A DNA stretch of 64,000 nt from Ascoidea asiatica (GCA_001600695.1 BCKQ01000006.1:62001-126000); one strand, 5' to 3'. Counted from the first letter of the stretch, positions 33,243 to 43,882 are shown. Numbers and translations: made by a program. The notes: generated by a model not told the origin, from the sequence alone.

Positions 33243-34172
33243 TTTTATTAATTATTAAATTAATGATTTCTATAAATATGAAAATATTTTAATTTTTTTA
33301 TACAAACTACTAAAGAGACAATGAAACTAAAGAAAAATTGAAGTGATTACAATGACTTTAAATAATTTTTCACAAGAACCAAATTTCTTCTTAAATTGAA
33401 TAAAAATAAATATAATAATAAATAAATATAAGTCTAAAAATTAATGCAAGTTTGAAAATGCAAATAAAGTTTAATTAATATATCAATTAATTTATGGGAG
33501 ATTTCCAAATGAAATATTTTGGAGATCGAGAAAACGAGAAAAAAAGACTCGGAGCTACGCACTCTTTTTTATTTCGGGCAAAGATCAGTAAAACTTGACT
33601 CGGGTTAAGCTTGCCACACGCACCGCCACAGAAAAACAAGTACACCAGCCACTACCGCTGGATTTTTTCCGCCCTGCGACAATGGAACATTTGGAAATTA
33701 CCACTTGAAAATGTGTTCATTCACGATGTTCTTGCGAGAAGTTAAGAAAACAAAGTGTTTCTTTACAAAACTGATTTCTTGATCGGGTGAACAATTTCCG
33801 GTCTGACTCGTGACTGTCCTGTTTCAAAGGATTTCCTGGTTTCCTGAAATTGATTTTTTTAGCTGCTAGCTGCTGCTGGTTTAGGTCTTCCCTGCAGAAA
33901 CCACAAACACAAAAAAAAGCTGATCTTTTTCAATAAAAAGCAAGCTTTATTATCGGGATAATGTTTAATGAAATACAAAGAAATAATATGATTTGTCTGT
34001 AAGTTAATTAATTGTATATTTGAACTAATCTATTGAATTTAAGATACTTTTTCATTTCAGTGTTTATCTTTTTTTCAGCTATCTTCAGGATACTTTACTA
34101 ATAAAACAACATTTCACAAATTCAATAATTGTTCAAGATTGTTATTGAATTTTAATATCATTTAATAATAAT
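33243..34172. other. divergent intergenic region formate-THF ligase / AGC-like gene
   Basis: About 930 bp. Positions 33490-33920 are GC-richer and include TGACTC (Gcn4-type half site) near 33597, CCGC-rich words, and repeated GCTGCTAGCTGC-like sequence. A possible 5'-leader intron starts at 33999 (GTAAGTTA) with acceptors at 34060 or 34078. No dehydrogenase-domain remnant is present. Confidence 0.5.
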
Positions 34173-35891
34173 ATGGATTATTTTCAATTTAAAATAACTT
34201 TTTCAATTCATAATGCAATCAATATTTTATCTTCTTCCCAATTAAATCTTGATTCTTCTCGTTTCACTGACTTTTATGACTCGTTAATAATCGATTCTAA
34301 TAAAGATAAAGTTATAAAAAGTTTTAATTCAAAAAAACCTGAAAATTATGGAGATCTTATAATTAAAATATTTAATTTGAATAATAGAAGAAAAAAAATT
34401 ATACCTAGAAATTTAAATACAATTAATAAAATTAATAAAATTCCAAATATTTTTTGTCATATTAAACATTGTGATACTAGAAATTCAAAATTTAATTTTG
34501 AAAAAATTATCTATCCAACTTCAGGAAATTTTTCAAATCCAAATTTTGATGATACAACAACTTTTTTACATTCTGGTAAATCAATAATTAAAATTAAATT
34601 TATTTTAGTTTTACCAAATTTTCAAATAAATAATAAATTCATAGAAAGATCTTTTTTTCCATATTATATTGATTTAGGTTTTATTAATTTAACTTTGTCT
34701 AATTGGAACTGTCAATCATATGAAAAATTTTTTTTTTTGAATGAAAAAATTTCATGTCTTTTGAATAATGGATTTTTTAATCTAATTTTTTCAATCAAAT
34801 ATCATTTATATAAAAAAGTTTCTAAAAATGAATCTTTAAAATTATTATCAAAAGACCTTCCCTCAGATTATTTATCAAAATTTTTATTTACTGAATTGAA
34901 TTATCATCATTCATGTTTCTCTTCAAAAAAATTAAAAATACTAAGAATTATTGGTAAAGGAAAATTTGGAATTATTTTTGTAGTTCAAAAAATTGAAACT
35001 AGAGAGAAATTTGTAATAAAAAAAATTAGAAAATCTGATTTAATTTCTAATAAATCCATAAATCAAGCTTTCGCTGAAAAATATATTTTAGAAACAATAA
35101 AATCTCCATTTTTAATTCATTCATTTTGTTCTTTTCAAAATTCTCATAATTTATATTTATGTATGAAACTTATGAGGGGTGGGAATTTATTTTATCTTTT
35201 ATCTAAACAGAAAAAATTCAGTGTATCCCGAACTAAATTATATTCTTCAGAAATAGTTTCTGCCATAGGTTCATTACATAAAAATAATATTATGTATAGA
35301 CATTTAGATTTATCTAATATTTTAATGGATTTGGATGGACATTTAAAGCTTTGTGATTTTCATTTATGTAGATATGAAAAGAAAGGTGGTATAAAAGATT
35401 TTGATTTTAGTGGAACAAGAGATTGCTTAGCACCTGAAATTATTTTAAGAAAACCTTATACGAAATCTGTAGATTGGTGGGCTCTAGGAATAGTTATATT
35501 TCAAATGCTTACAGGTTATCATCCACTTCTTACACCTGAAAATAATGATTTGAATCAAATAGTTACTAAAGAATTCATAAACTTTCCTTCTTATGTTAAT
35601 GATGATGCTAAAGATCTAATAACAAAATTATTAGTCAAAGATCCTGAATTTCGTTTAGGTCATGGAAATATTGAAGAAATTGAAAATCATGATTATTATA
35701 GAAACTCATATTGGCGTACTTATTTAATCAAAAAAAAAAGAAGCCCAAGATTTAGACCAAAAGAAAATCATTATTTACATTCTGTGGATTATCATTTAAA
35801 TTCAGCAATATCTAAACCTTATGAAATCAATAAGATCAATAAAACCCCTAAAAAACTAATTCATTTCAAAGATTGGACTTGTAAACAATAA
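34173..35891 (+). CDS. Divergent Ypk-like AGC protein kinase, probable pseudokinase (HRD Asp replaced by His)
   Basis: 572 residues. The kinase domain spans about 254-510: Gly-loop GKGKFG (261-266), K283 in FVIKKIRK, and an alpha-C Glu near 302. The catalytic loop is YRHLDLSN, so the catalytic Asp is His377 and the Lys is Asp379. DFG reads DFH (395-397). Activation-segment APE and DWWALGIVIF are kept. The C-tail ends FKDWTCK, close to the FxxWT hydrophobic motif of Ypk1/Ypk2, which supports Ypk ancestry. The N-terminal domain is beta-rich and related to that of the paralogue at 29417. It lost different catalytic residues from that paralogue. A non-catalytic regulatory role is inferred. Confidence 0.78.
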   Translation: MDYFQFKITFSIHNAINILSSSQLNLDSSRFTDFYDSLIIDSNKDKVIKSFNSKKPENYGDLIIKIFNLNNRRKKIIPRNLNTINKINKIPNIFCHIKHCDTRNSKFNFEKIIYPTSGNFSNPNFDDTTTFLHSGKSIIKIKFILVLPNFQINNKFIERSFFPYYIDLGFINLTLSNWNCQSYEKFFFLNEKISCLLNNGFFNLIFSIKYHLYKKVSKNESLKLLSKDLPSDYLSKFLFTELNYHHSCFSSKKLKILRIIGKGKFGIIFVVQKIETREKFVIKKIRKSDLISNKSINQAFAEKYILETIKSPFLIHSFCSFQNSHNLYLCMKLMRGGNLFYLLSKQKKFSVSRTKLYSSEIVSAIGSLHKNNIMYRHLDLSNILMDLDGHLKLCDFHLCRYEKKGGIKDFDFSGTRDCLAPEIILRKPYTKSVDWWALGIVIFQMLTGYHPLLTPENNDLNQIVTKEFINFPSYVNDDAKDLITKLLVKDPEFRLGHGNIEEIENHDYYRNSYWRTYLIKKKRSPRFRPKENHYLHSVDYHLNSAISKPYEINKINKTPKKLIHFKDWTCKQ

Positions 35892-35969
35892 TTAAATACA
35901 TTCAATATTCATATACATTGTTAATTAGTTTAACAAACTTTATTGATATAATTATTGAATTTTATTTTT

Positions 35970-38113
35970 TCAGTAGCAAATAATTTTATTTTCTTCGTAA
36001 TCATCAATTCTTATTTTAGTCTTGAATTCATCAATTGAGCAAGATTTTGGAATATTTTCAATATAAAAATTAACTGTATTTCGAATGCTAGCATCAGTCA
36101 AACCATACGGAAAATTATTCATTTTACGTTCATTAAATTCAACAAAGCCTAAATGTTTTAAATTTATAATCATTTTGAAATTTAAATCCTTTATAGTGAT
36201 TATTGGGTTATTACATAAATTTAAATGCCAAATATTTTTTAAATTATTTAAATTTTCAATTTTTTTAATATTATTACTTGATAAATTTAATAATTCAAGA
36301 TTTATTAAGAAATTTAATTGATTTGAAATTTGATTTATTTTATTATTTGAAAAAGATAGATTTTTTAATAGTTTGTTATTATTAAGATTTTCAATTTCAA
36401 TGATATTATTATTTGATAAATTTAACAGTGTCAATTTAGTTAAATTATTCAAATTTTCGACCATTGAAATATTATTATTTGATAAATTTAATTTTTTTAA
36501 ATTTATTAATTGATTTAAATTTTGAATTTTTGAAATATTATTATTTAATAAGTTTAGTTCAATCAAATTTTTAAAATATTTAAAACAATTTTTTTCAATA
36601 TTTTTAATTTTATTATTTGATAAAAATAACTTTTTAAGTTTTGGGAAATTGATAAAATTGATAATTTCATTGATTTTATTATTTGATAAATCTAATTCAA
36701 TTAGATTTAATAAATTATTTAAATTTCTTAAAATTGATATATTATTATTAGATAAATTTAGATAAATCAAATTATTTAATTTTGAAAAATCTATTGAAAT
36801 TTCATTAATAAAATTTTTAGATAAATCAATTTCTTTTAATTTTTTTAAATTTTTAAAATTATTAAACTCATTAATAAAATTGCTTGATAAATTTAGTTTT
36901 CTTAAATTGATTAAGTTATTGAGATTATTTAAATTACTGATTTTATTATTAGATAAATTTAACACCTTTAGGAAGATTAAATTATTGAAATAATTAGGAA
37001 TGAAATTGATTTGATTATTATTTGCGATTAAAATTTCAATATTTTTTAAAGGAACTTTTTCAAATCCGTAGAATTGATTGAATTGAGAATTTGATTGAAA
37101 TTCTAAAGTTGAAATTTTATTGAAATTTATTTTTAAAATTTTCAAAGAAGAATTATTTTTATTTAAGAAACTTAAATTTTTTAGATTATTTGAAGATAAT
37201 TTTAGAAAAGTAATTTTTTTTGAAAATTTCAAAAAATTAGAATTAATTGAATCAATTGAAGAATTATTTAGAATTAATTTATTCAAATTTAATAATTTTA
37301 AAGAATTATTTAACTGAATGAGATTTGAATTGTAAGATAAGTTTAAGATTTTTAGATTTGAATTTGATTTTGAATTCAAAATTAATGGAATTTTATTAAA
37401 ATTATTTGATTGTAAATTTAATTTATATAAATTTTTTAAATTAGATAAGAAAATTAAATTTGAAGAATTTGATAAATTACAATTTGATAAATTTAAATTT
37501 TTTAAATTTTTAAAATTTAAAAATAAGTTAATTTCTAAGTTTGAATTAAATATATTTAAATTTGATAAATTTAAGTTACATAAACTAGTTGAATTTAAAT
37601 TTTTTAAAGAAAGTTTGAAATTATAGTTATTATAGAATTATCTGAATTTATTAAATCATTTGAAAATAATAATAATTGAAAAGATTTAATATTTTTTGAA
37701 GATTTAATTAAAAATAATAAATTTTTAAAATAATTTTGTAATTGATTATAATTATAATGAGAATTAAAGTTTAGATTAAAGTTATTTAAATCGAATTTGA
37801 AATTATTTGTACAAAAAAGTAAAAAATTATTAGAATGATTAATTTTAAGTTGATAATTGATAAAAGAATTTAAATTTTTATAATTTAAATAAATTTTGAA
37901 GTTTTTATTATTATTATAATTTGAATTATAGATTGAATTATTGATTGAATTTAAAGAATATTTAAAATAAATTGAATTAAATAATTTTTTATTTGATAAA
38001 TATTTTAAATTATAATTATTTGATAATGTAAATAATAAAATAATATCATTTGATAAATTATCTAAAATTTTTTTAATTATAAAAATTGGTAAATTATTAA
38101 AATAATTAAACAT
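35970..38113 (-). pseudogene. F-box / leucine-rich-repeat protein gene split by an apparent frameshift
   Basis: Two overlapping minus frames look like one gene. The upstream frame (38113-37604, ATG start, 169 residues) begins with an F-box-like segment (LPIFIIKKILDNL). The downstream frame (open from 37637 to 35970) is all 22-residue SDS22-type LRRs of the kind LNLSNNNISxIENLNNL, and ends with a non-repeat cap. It has no ATG before its repeats; the earliest start-like codon is TTG at 37379, inside them. The two frames overlap by about 30 nt. Adding one base in the T-run around 37618 would join them into about 700 residues. F-box/LRR proteins are SCF ubiquitin-ligase substrate receptors. Decay, assembly error or programmed frameshift are all possible. 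No GT-AG intron fits. Confidence 0.7.
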
Positions 38114-39379
38114 TATTATAATATTATTATAATATTATTATATTTGTTATATTAATATATATTGATATAATATAAGATTGTTCAACATTTTTGTGAAATT
38201 AAAGAAAATAATTCATGATTTATATAATTTTTATATAATCTTTATAATTATATAAAAAAAAATTGACTTCGTTTAATAGGGATATATCCAATACATTGAT
38301 TGGATTGAATTATAATTTCGTGACCATATATATATTGATAAATTATGAATGTAATATATTAATGATAATAATATATTGATTGATCAATTGATCGATTGAT
38401 TTAATATGTATTATTGAATAGTATTAAGATCATGGGAAGTTATTAAAACTATTTGATTATCTGATTACTTTGATATCCCCTATTTATGAAATCTTCTTGG
38501 ATTATATTTTCTTGTGAGTTTTGATTTGAGCTTTATTTAAATAATGAAATCATTATTATCTAATGATTTGAATATAAAGGATATTGTTATTCATTATTAA
38601 CTGATTGATTGATTAATTGATAGATTGTATCATTTATATTCTTTGTTCTTTATCCTTTATTGTTTAATCTTTTATTCTTTTACTTTTTATTCTTTTATTC
38701 TTTTATTCTGTTATTCTTTTATTCTTTTATTGTTATTTGAATGATTGTTTATTTTTTATATTTGATGGCGTATCACGTGCAATACCGGGTAACTTTTAAA
38801 ATCATGCTGATTCAGCGCTGACTAATCTTTTGTTTTTGTGGTTTGTTCTGGGAAATAAAATAAAGTTTGATAAAGCTTGTTTCCGCGTTTTGTTTGACCA
38901 GAACCCAAACTTTAAACAAGACTTTTTGTTCTTACCAGGATTTTTTACCTTTCAAACCAGGACACTTCATATAAAAGCCAATTAAATGGTACTAATAATC
39001 TTCATCAACAAATGATATTTTAGTTAAATAAGTAGTGTTTTATTGAATTGAAATAAATAAATAATAGTATTCTAATAATTATTGAAAAATCAATAAAAGT
39101 TTTCTTGATAATGGTTTGTTTGCTATTGGAGGTATTGATAATGTAAAGTCAGTTATTCATAGGCTATGTAAGTCATAATATTACTAAAAAGCTACGCCCA
39201 TTTTTCGATGTATTATTTACGAGGAAAACAATAATTTGATAAACATTGAGACAATTTATTGATTTATACTTTTAGTAATAATTGTAATAAATTATAATAA
39301 TATATAAAGAGATAAATTACCTAAATTTTAGAGATTATACTGTATAATTACATAATTACTTGGTTTAATATATAAGCTA

Positions 39380-39424
<45 letters not shown>

Positions 39425-39434
39425 GTGTTTATAA
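38114..39434. other. divergent intergenic region
   Basis: About 1.3 kb between the F-box/LRR gene and the Ser-rich secreted protein gene. TTCTTTTAT-type repeats lie at 38640-38740. A GC-richer patch with CACGTG (38774-38779) spans 38765-38960. An (AAT)n run at 39391-39422 precedes the ATG. No gene seen. Confidence 0.55.
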
Positions 39435-39881
39435 ATGTTTTTTTTAAGAAATATATATAAAAATTTATCAATAATTATTTTATTAGTTTATTTAATAGAA
39501 TTAATCAATGGATCTCCAATTTTAGATATAAGTAATGAAGTGAATAAAAATGAAGAATTATCAATTGTATCAATATTAACTAAAAGAATGGCAAATGCAA
39601 TTCCATTTGCTGGACATGGTTCTGGTGGTGCTCATGGAAGTGGTGGCAGTGAAGGTTCCTCATCTTCTTCCGGTTCTTCTTCTTCTACTTCCGGCTCCAG
39701 CTCCACTCTTTACGGCAACACCCAATCCGGAACTCGTCACAACTCTTCTTCTTCGTCTTCCTCGTCTTCCTCTGCTGCTTCTGCTTCTGCTTCTGCTTCT
39801 GTTTCTGGTCTCTTTTCCTGCTGTCATTCTCTTTATCTCCAGTTTCTGCTGCTTCTGCTTCTTTTCTTTCTAATCTTTTAA
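39435..39881 (+). CDS. Small Ser-rich secreted or wall protein with signal peptide and Kex2-type site
   Basis: I do not recognise a family. The 148-residue protein starts with a typical signal peptide (hydrophobic LSIIILLVYLIELING). A short pro-like acidic stretch and a dibasic LTKR site suited to Kex2 follow near residue 50. Then comes a Gly/Ser/Ala-rich low-complexity body made of serine runs and alternating Ser-Ala. It ends in a hydrophobic tail (LFSCCHSLYLQFLLLLLLFFLIF), which could be a GPI signal, though Cys/His at its start is unusual. The Ser-rich part has more C in third codon positions than its neighbours. A second frame continues the alternating Ser-Ala pattern and stays open to 40027, so the true C-terminus is uncertain. 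Confidence 0.6.
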   Translation: MFFLRNIYKNLSIIILLVYLIELINGSPILDISNEVNKNEELSIVSILTKRMANAIPFAGHGSGGAHGSGGSEGSSSSSGSSSSTSGSSSTLYGNTQSGTRHNSSSSSSSSSSAASASASASVSGLFSCCHSLYLQFLLLLLLFFLIF

Positions 39882-40255
39882 TCAACTCTTCACTTATTGC
39901 TTATATGAAACTAGAAAATGAATATATTCAATATCAATTATACAGTTTTATAAAAGCCTTATTTCCTATTTCAGTTACTTTTGTAATATTCTTTGTTATA
40001 TTGTATAAAATAACGTATTTTTTATGAATTCAATTGCATATTTTATCTCAAAGATGCTTTAATCTATTATTAATTCATTATCAATTCATTATCAATTCAT
40101 TATTTAAATTCATTTTATTATAAATATCTTCAATTCTCCTAATGTTTTTTTTTTATTCTTTTATTATTTTTTATTCTTTTGCTTTTTTTTATTTCGGCGC
40201 TTAATTTTTTTTTTTTTTTTCTAATTCAATAAGCTTTAATTCAATTCAATTCAAA
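39882..40255 (+). other. intergenic region between Ser-rich gene and SDR-like gene
   Basis: 374 bp, T-rich in its second half. Its first ~145 bp are open in the alternative frame of the Ser-rich gene. No other content seen. Confidence 0.5.
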
Positions 40256-41590
40256 ATGAAATTATTAATAAATAAATTAAATCAAGAAAATAATAACAAA
40301 AATTCAAAATTCGATAAACAAACTGTTTTAATAACTGATGGTGATACTTATATTGGAGTTTATTGTATTTTAGAATCTTTAAAAAATGGTTATAAAGTTA
40401 AAACAATTATAAATAATTTAAATTCAATTGAAAAAAAAAAAATTTTAATTGAAAATTGGATTTCAATTTCAAATTTAAATCCAAATTTATTTAATAATAA
40501 TAATTTAAAATTTTATAATTTTAATCTTTTAAATAATAATTTAACCGCCAATAATAATAAAAATGAATGGATAGAATTATTTGAAAATTGTAATTATATT
40601 ATTCATATAATCTCATTATATTCAAATTTATTCTTACCAATTTTAAATGATGATATAAATTATAATTCAAATAATAAATTAATTGATCAAATTTATAAAA
40701 AAACTTTAAATTTATTTAATTTTATTCAAAATTTTAATATTATCTCAATTAAAAGAATTGTCTTAATTTCTTCATTATCAATTATAACTTTTGGTTATGA
40801 AAATAATTTTTTAAAAAAAAAAATTTTTAATGAAAATGATTGGAATAATTTAAATAAAATTAATAATAATTATTTAAATTCAAATTTAATTTTAGAAAAA
40901 AAAATTTTAAAAATTTTTAATCAATTTAATTCTAATAATAAATGTAATTATAAATTAATAATTTTAAATTCTGGTATAATTTTAGGTCCACCTTTAAAAT
41001 ATTATAATAATAATAATAATAATTCATTTTTAAATTCTTTTATAAATGGTAATTTTAATTATTTTATACCAAAATGTTATTTAAATTTTATTGATATTAG
41101 AGATTTATCTAAAATTTCAGTAAATTCTTTAAAAAATTTAAAAATTATTAAAAAATTTGAAAGATTTTTAATTTATTCAAATTTAAATTCAATTAATCAT
41201 TATTTTTTCTCAAATAATAAAAAAATTAATTTAAATTCAATTACTTTATTTCAATTTTTTAAAATTTTTAAAAAAAAATTACCAATTTATAATAATTTAA
41301 TTCCAATTTTTCAATATTCTAATTTTTTTATAAAATTTATAAATTCATTATCTAAATTTAATTTTTTTAATAAATTTAAATTTATAAAAAAAAATTTTAA
41401 AAAATTAAATAATTTAATTAATTTAAATAATTTTGCTAAAAATTTTAATAATAATTGTAAAATTGATAATTCAAAAGCAAAAAAAACTTTTAATTGGACT
41501 CCAATAAAAATTGAAAAAACAATTATTGATACAATCAAAGATTTTAAATCAATTGATTCTGCAGTTTTAAATATTGATGATTCAATTTAA
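40256..41590 (+). CDS. Degenerate extended short-chain dehydrogenase/reductase (epimerase-like)
   Basis: The 444-residue protein follows the Gre2/dihydroflavonol-reductase type of SDR. It has an N-terminal beta-alpha-beta (TVLITDGDTYIGVYCILESL, residues 23-42), an IIHIISLYS region, RIVLISSLS and an ILNSGIILGPPLK block. Key residues are changed. The TGxxGxxG cofactor motif reads TDGDTYIG, losing Gly. The catalytic YxxxK reads Y206-L-N-S-N210, losing Lys. In Gre2-like enzymes these bind NADP(H) and protonate the substrate. The sequence is also very Asn/Lys/Phe-rich, more than the housekeeping genes here. The frame is intact with an ATG just after an AATTC-rich leader. I expect it is not an active reductase; function unknown. 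Confidence 0.65.
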   Translation: MKLLINKLNQENNNKNSKFDKQTVLITDGDTYIGVYCILESLKNGYKVKTIINNLNSIEKKKILIENWISISNLNPNLFNNNNLKFYNFNLLNNNLTANNNKNEWIELFENCNYIIHIISLYSNLFLPILNDDINYNSNNKLIDQIYKKTLNLFNFIQNFNIISIKRIVLISSLSIITFGYENNFLKKKIFNENDWNNLNKINNNYLNSNLILEKKILKIFNQFNSNNKCNYKLIILNSGIILGPPLKYYNNNNNNSFLNSFINGNFNYFIPKCYLNFIDIRDLSKISVNSLKNLKIIKKFERFLIYSNLNSINHYFFSNNKKINLNSITLFQFFKIFKKKLPIYNNLIPIFQYSNFFIKFINSLSKFNFFNKFKFIKKNFKKLNNLINLNNFAKNFNNNCKIDNSKAKKTFNWTPIKIEKTIIDTIKDFKSIDSAVLNIDDSI

Positions 41591-41804
41591 AACTTCTCTA
41601 TTTCTTTTGCTATTTATTCATATTTTCTTCTCTTTTCTTTTCTTTTCTTTTCTTTGCTTTTCTTTAATTTTAATCAATATTCAATTCAAATATATAATTT
41701 CAATATAATTTCAATATTCAAAAAAAAATAATAACCAAAATGATTGACTCAATTCTCGAACCGAGGTTCTTCAATTTCAGCCCCGTATTTTGAACTTTTA
41801 AAAC

Positions 41805-41868
41805 CAGGGCTCTAACCCAAATTGCAGGGCTCTAATAACCAGGGCTCTATTTACTTTTTCAGGGCTCT
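41805..41868. repeat. four direct copies of CAGGGCTCT
   Basis: Exact CAGGGCTCT at 41805, 41825, 41840 and 41860, with start spacings of 20, 15 and 20 bp. The DNA between copies differs, so they look like spaced binding sites rather than a plain tandem repeat. Confidence 0.85.
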
Positions 41869-41962
41869 CGTTCAAATCAAAAATCGAATGAAAATCGAAT
41901 GATTTTGCAGTGGAATCAGAAACAAAACAGAAACAGAAAGAAACAGCACAAAAATAAAACAA

Positions 41963-42025
41963 GCACCAAAAGCACCAAAACCACCAAAACCACCAAAACC
42001 ACCAAAACCACCAAAACCACCAAAG
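41963..42025. repeat. 9-bp tandem repeat (CCACCAAAA)7
   Basis: Seven 9-bp units of [GC]CACCAAAA. The first two begin with G and the last ends in G. Noncoding, upstream of the Mpv17-like gene. Confidence 0.9.
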
Positions 42026-42383
42026 GAGAATTGATTCAATTCAAAAACAACAACCGAAATACAAACATAAATTGAAATCAGCCTGAATAAAAATTGAAAG
42101 ATTCAATTGAGTGATTGATTGAAATTGAGAACTGATTAAATTCAGTTTATTCTCACTTTGGAAATTGGAACCACTTTCAAAGTAAATTCAAGTTTTATAA
42201 TGTTATTTAAAGTTATAACTTCATTTATTTCATTTATATTTTCAATTAAATTAAGTAATTTCTTATTATTTTAGTAATAAAAATTCACCATTTGAATGTG
42301 TTTTTCTTATCGGTAATTGAAATCAGATTATTATTTTTACGCTAAAAAATGACTAAAAAATCATGAAAATCCCAAATAAAAAA

Positions 42384-42389
42384 ACGCGT
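42384..42389. promoter_or_regulatory. MCB-type box ACGCGT
   Basis: ACGCGT in AAAACGCGTCAT, 175 bp before the Mpv17-like ATG. The same 12-mer occurs upstream of MSH2. It matches the MBF (Mbp1-Swi6) site of yeast G1/S genes; function inferred. Confidence 0.5.
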
Positions 42390-42563
42390 CATATTTTCAC
42401 AGATATCCAAATATTTTAATAATTGAAATTATTTTTATTAACTATAACCTGGTTACCAGAATATATAAAAGACCTATTTTATTCTGTCTTGAATTATTCA
42501 ATAAAATGATAATAATAATAATATTACTACTAATATTAAAGTAAATATACTGTATAATTAAAA

Positions 42564-43562
42564 ATGTCATCATCAAATATTCTTAATAATACAAGTTATT
42601 TATTAATTATTAAATCTTTATCAGTTCAAAAACATTCAAAGAATTTAAAAACTTTTAAGAATATCTTTTTAAATAATCCTTTATTATTAAAATGTTTAAT
42701 TTCTGGTTCATTAGCTGCTTTAAATGAAATCATTTCAACTTTATTATCCTCTTCAATCTCTGATTTAAATTTAAATTTAAATTCAAATTCAAATTCAAAC
42801 TCCTCAAACTCATCAAACTCATCAAATTTAAAAACAAAATGTAATTTAAAAAAATTAAATCAAATTTTAATTAATTCAATCTCAAAAATCTCAAAATCAA
42901 AAGTTTTATTACTTTCAATTTTTGGTTTTTTAATAAATGCTCCTTTAAATCATTTTTTTTATAAAAAATTAAATAATTTAAAATTTTTTAAATATTCAAA
43001 TTTATCTTTATTTAAAAAAATTTCTCAAATTCTTATAAGTTTAATTTTTTTTACTCCATTAATTAATTCAATTTTTATAACTTTTACAAGTTTAATTAAT
43101 TTTGATTATAAAAAAAATAATTTTAAATTAACTTCATTAACTTCATTGAATTCATTAAATTCATTAAATTCAATTAAAAATTCAAATTTTTTAAATTCAA
43201 TTACTTTTACAATTTTAAATTCTTTTAAAAAAAATTTTAAACCATTAATGAAATCTTCTTGGATTGTTTCTCCAATTTCAATTTTTTTCGCTCAAAATTT
43301 TATTAATCCAAAAAATTGGTCAATTTTTTTTAATTTTATTTATTTTATCTTAGGTACTTATCAAAATACTTTAATTAAAACAAAATTATCAAATAATCAA
43401 GAAAACACCAATGATTCCAATTTCATTTCTCAATCACAAAACCAATACCAATCACAATCTTCTTCAATGAATGAATCTCAATTTCAAAATATATCTCATT
43501 CAGAAATTCAATCTTCTTCAATTCATACCACTGAAAATAATAGTAATAATCATAACAATTAA
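42564..43562 (+). CDS. Mpv17/PMP22-family membrane protein
   Basis: At 332 residues it is longer than Sym1 (about 200) and close to the longer yeast paralogue of the family. Near residue 135 APLNHFFYKKL matches the GPxxHxWYxxL family block. Near residue 240 the stretch SSWIVSPISIFFAQNFINPKNW followed by a hydrophobic helix matches the WPxxQxxNFxxVP block. Family members sit in the inner mitochondrial or peroxisomal membrane with about four helices and act as small channels or in stress tolerance. Here the consensus Gly and Pro are partly replaced. Two Ser/Asn-rich inserts and a Ser/Gln-rich tail are additional. Localisation cannot be told from the sequence. Confidence 0.68.
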   Translation: MSSSNILNNTSYLLIIKSLSVQKHSKNLKTFKNIFLNNPLLLKCLISGSLAALNEIISTLLSSSISDLNLNLNSNSNSNSSNSSNSSNLKTKCNLKKLNQILINSISKISKSKVLLLSIFGFLINAPLNHFFYKKLNNLKFFKYSNLSLFKKISQILISLIFFTPLINSIFITFTSLINFDYKKNNFKLTSLTSLNSLNSLNSIKNSNFLNSITFTILNSFKKNFKPLMKSSWIVSPISIFFAQNFINPKNWSIFFNFIYFILGTYQNTLIKTKLSNNQENTNDSNFISQSQNQYQSQSSSMNESQFQNISHSEIQSSSIHTTENNSNNHNN

Positions 43563-43882
43563 TTAATCTTTAAAGTATATATAATCTTTTATGTAAAACT
43601 CAATTATCTAACGCGTTTTTTTTTTGTTTTTTTTCCACTTATTAGCTATATAACAATATAAATAAAAATATTAATTAATACAAGCTAGTGAAGTAATAAA
43701 TAAACTTATAATTAAAATAACATTGAATTCATTTAAAGCACTATAAATACTATAAAGAATATAAATTACTATAAATATACTTAAAAATACATAAAATTAA
43801 TACGATATAAAATAAATTAAAACAAACATAAACAGAAAAATAAACAGAAACATAAGAAATAAAAAAACTTAATTATTAAGAT
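43563..43882. other. convergent 3' region Mpv17-like / RCR-family gene
   Basis: 320 bp, AT-rich, with ACGCGT at 43611-43616 next to a T-run. Since both flanking genes end here, that box is less likely to be a promoter element. Confidence 0.5.

Larger units (their letters stand above)
41591..42563 (+). other. intergenic region SDR-like / Mpv17-like gene
   Basis: About 970 bp with four CAGGGCTCT words (41805-41868), a 9-bp CACCAAAAC array (41963-42025) and an MCB-type ACGCGT at 42384. No gene seen. Confidence 0.6.
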
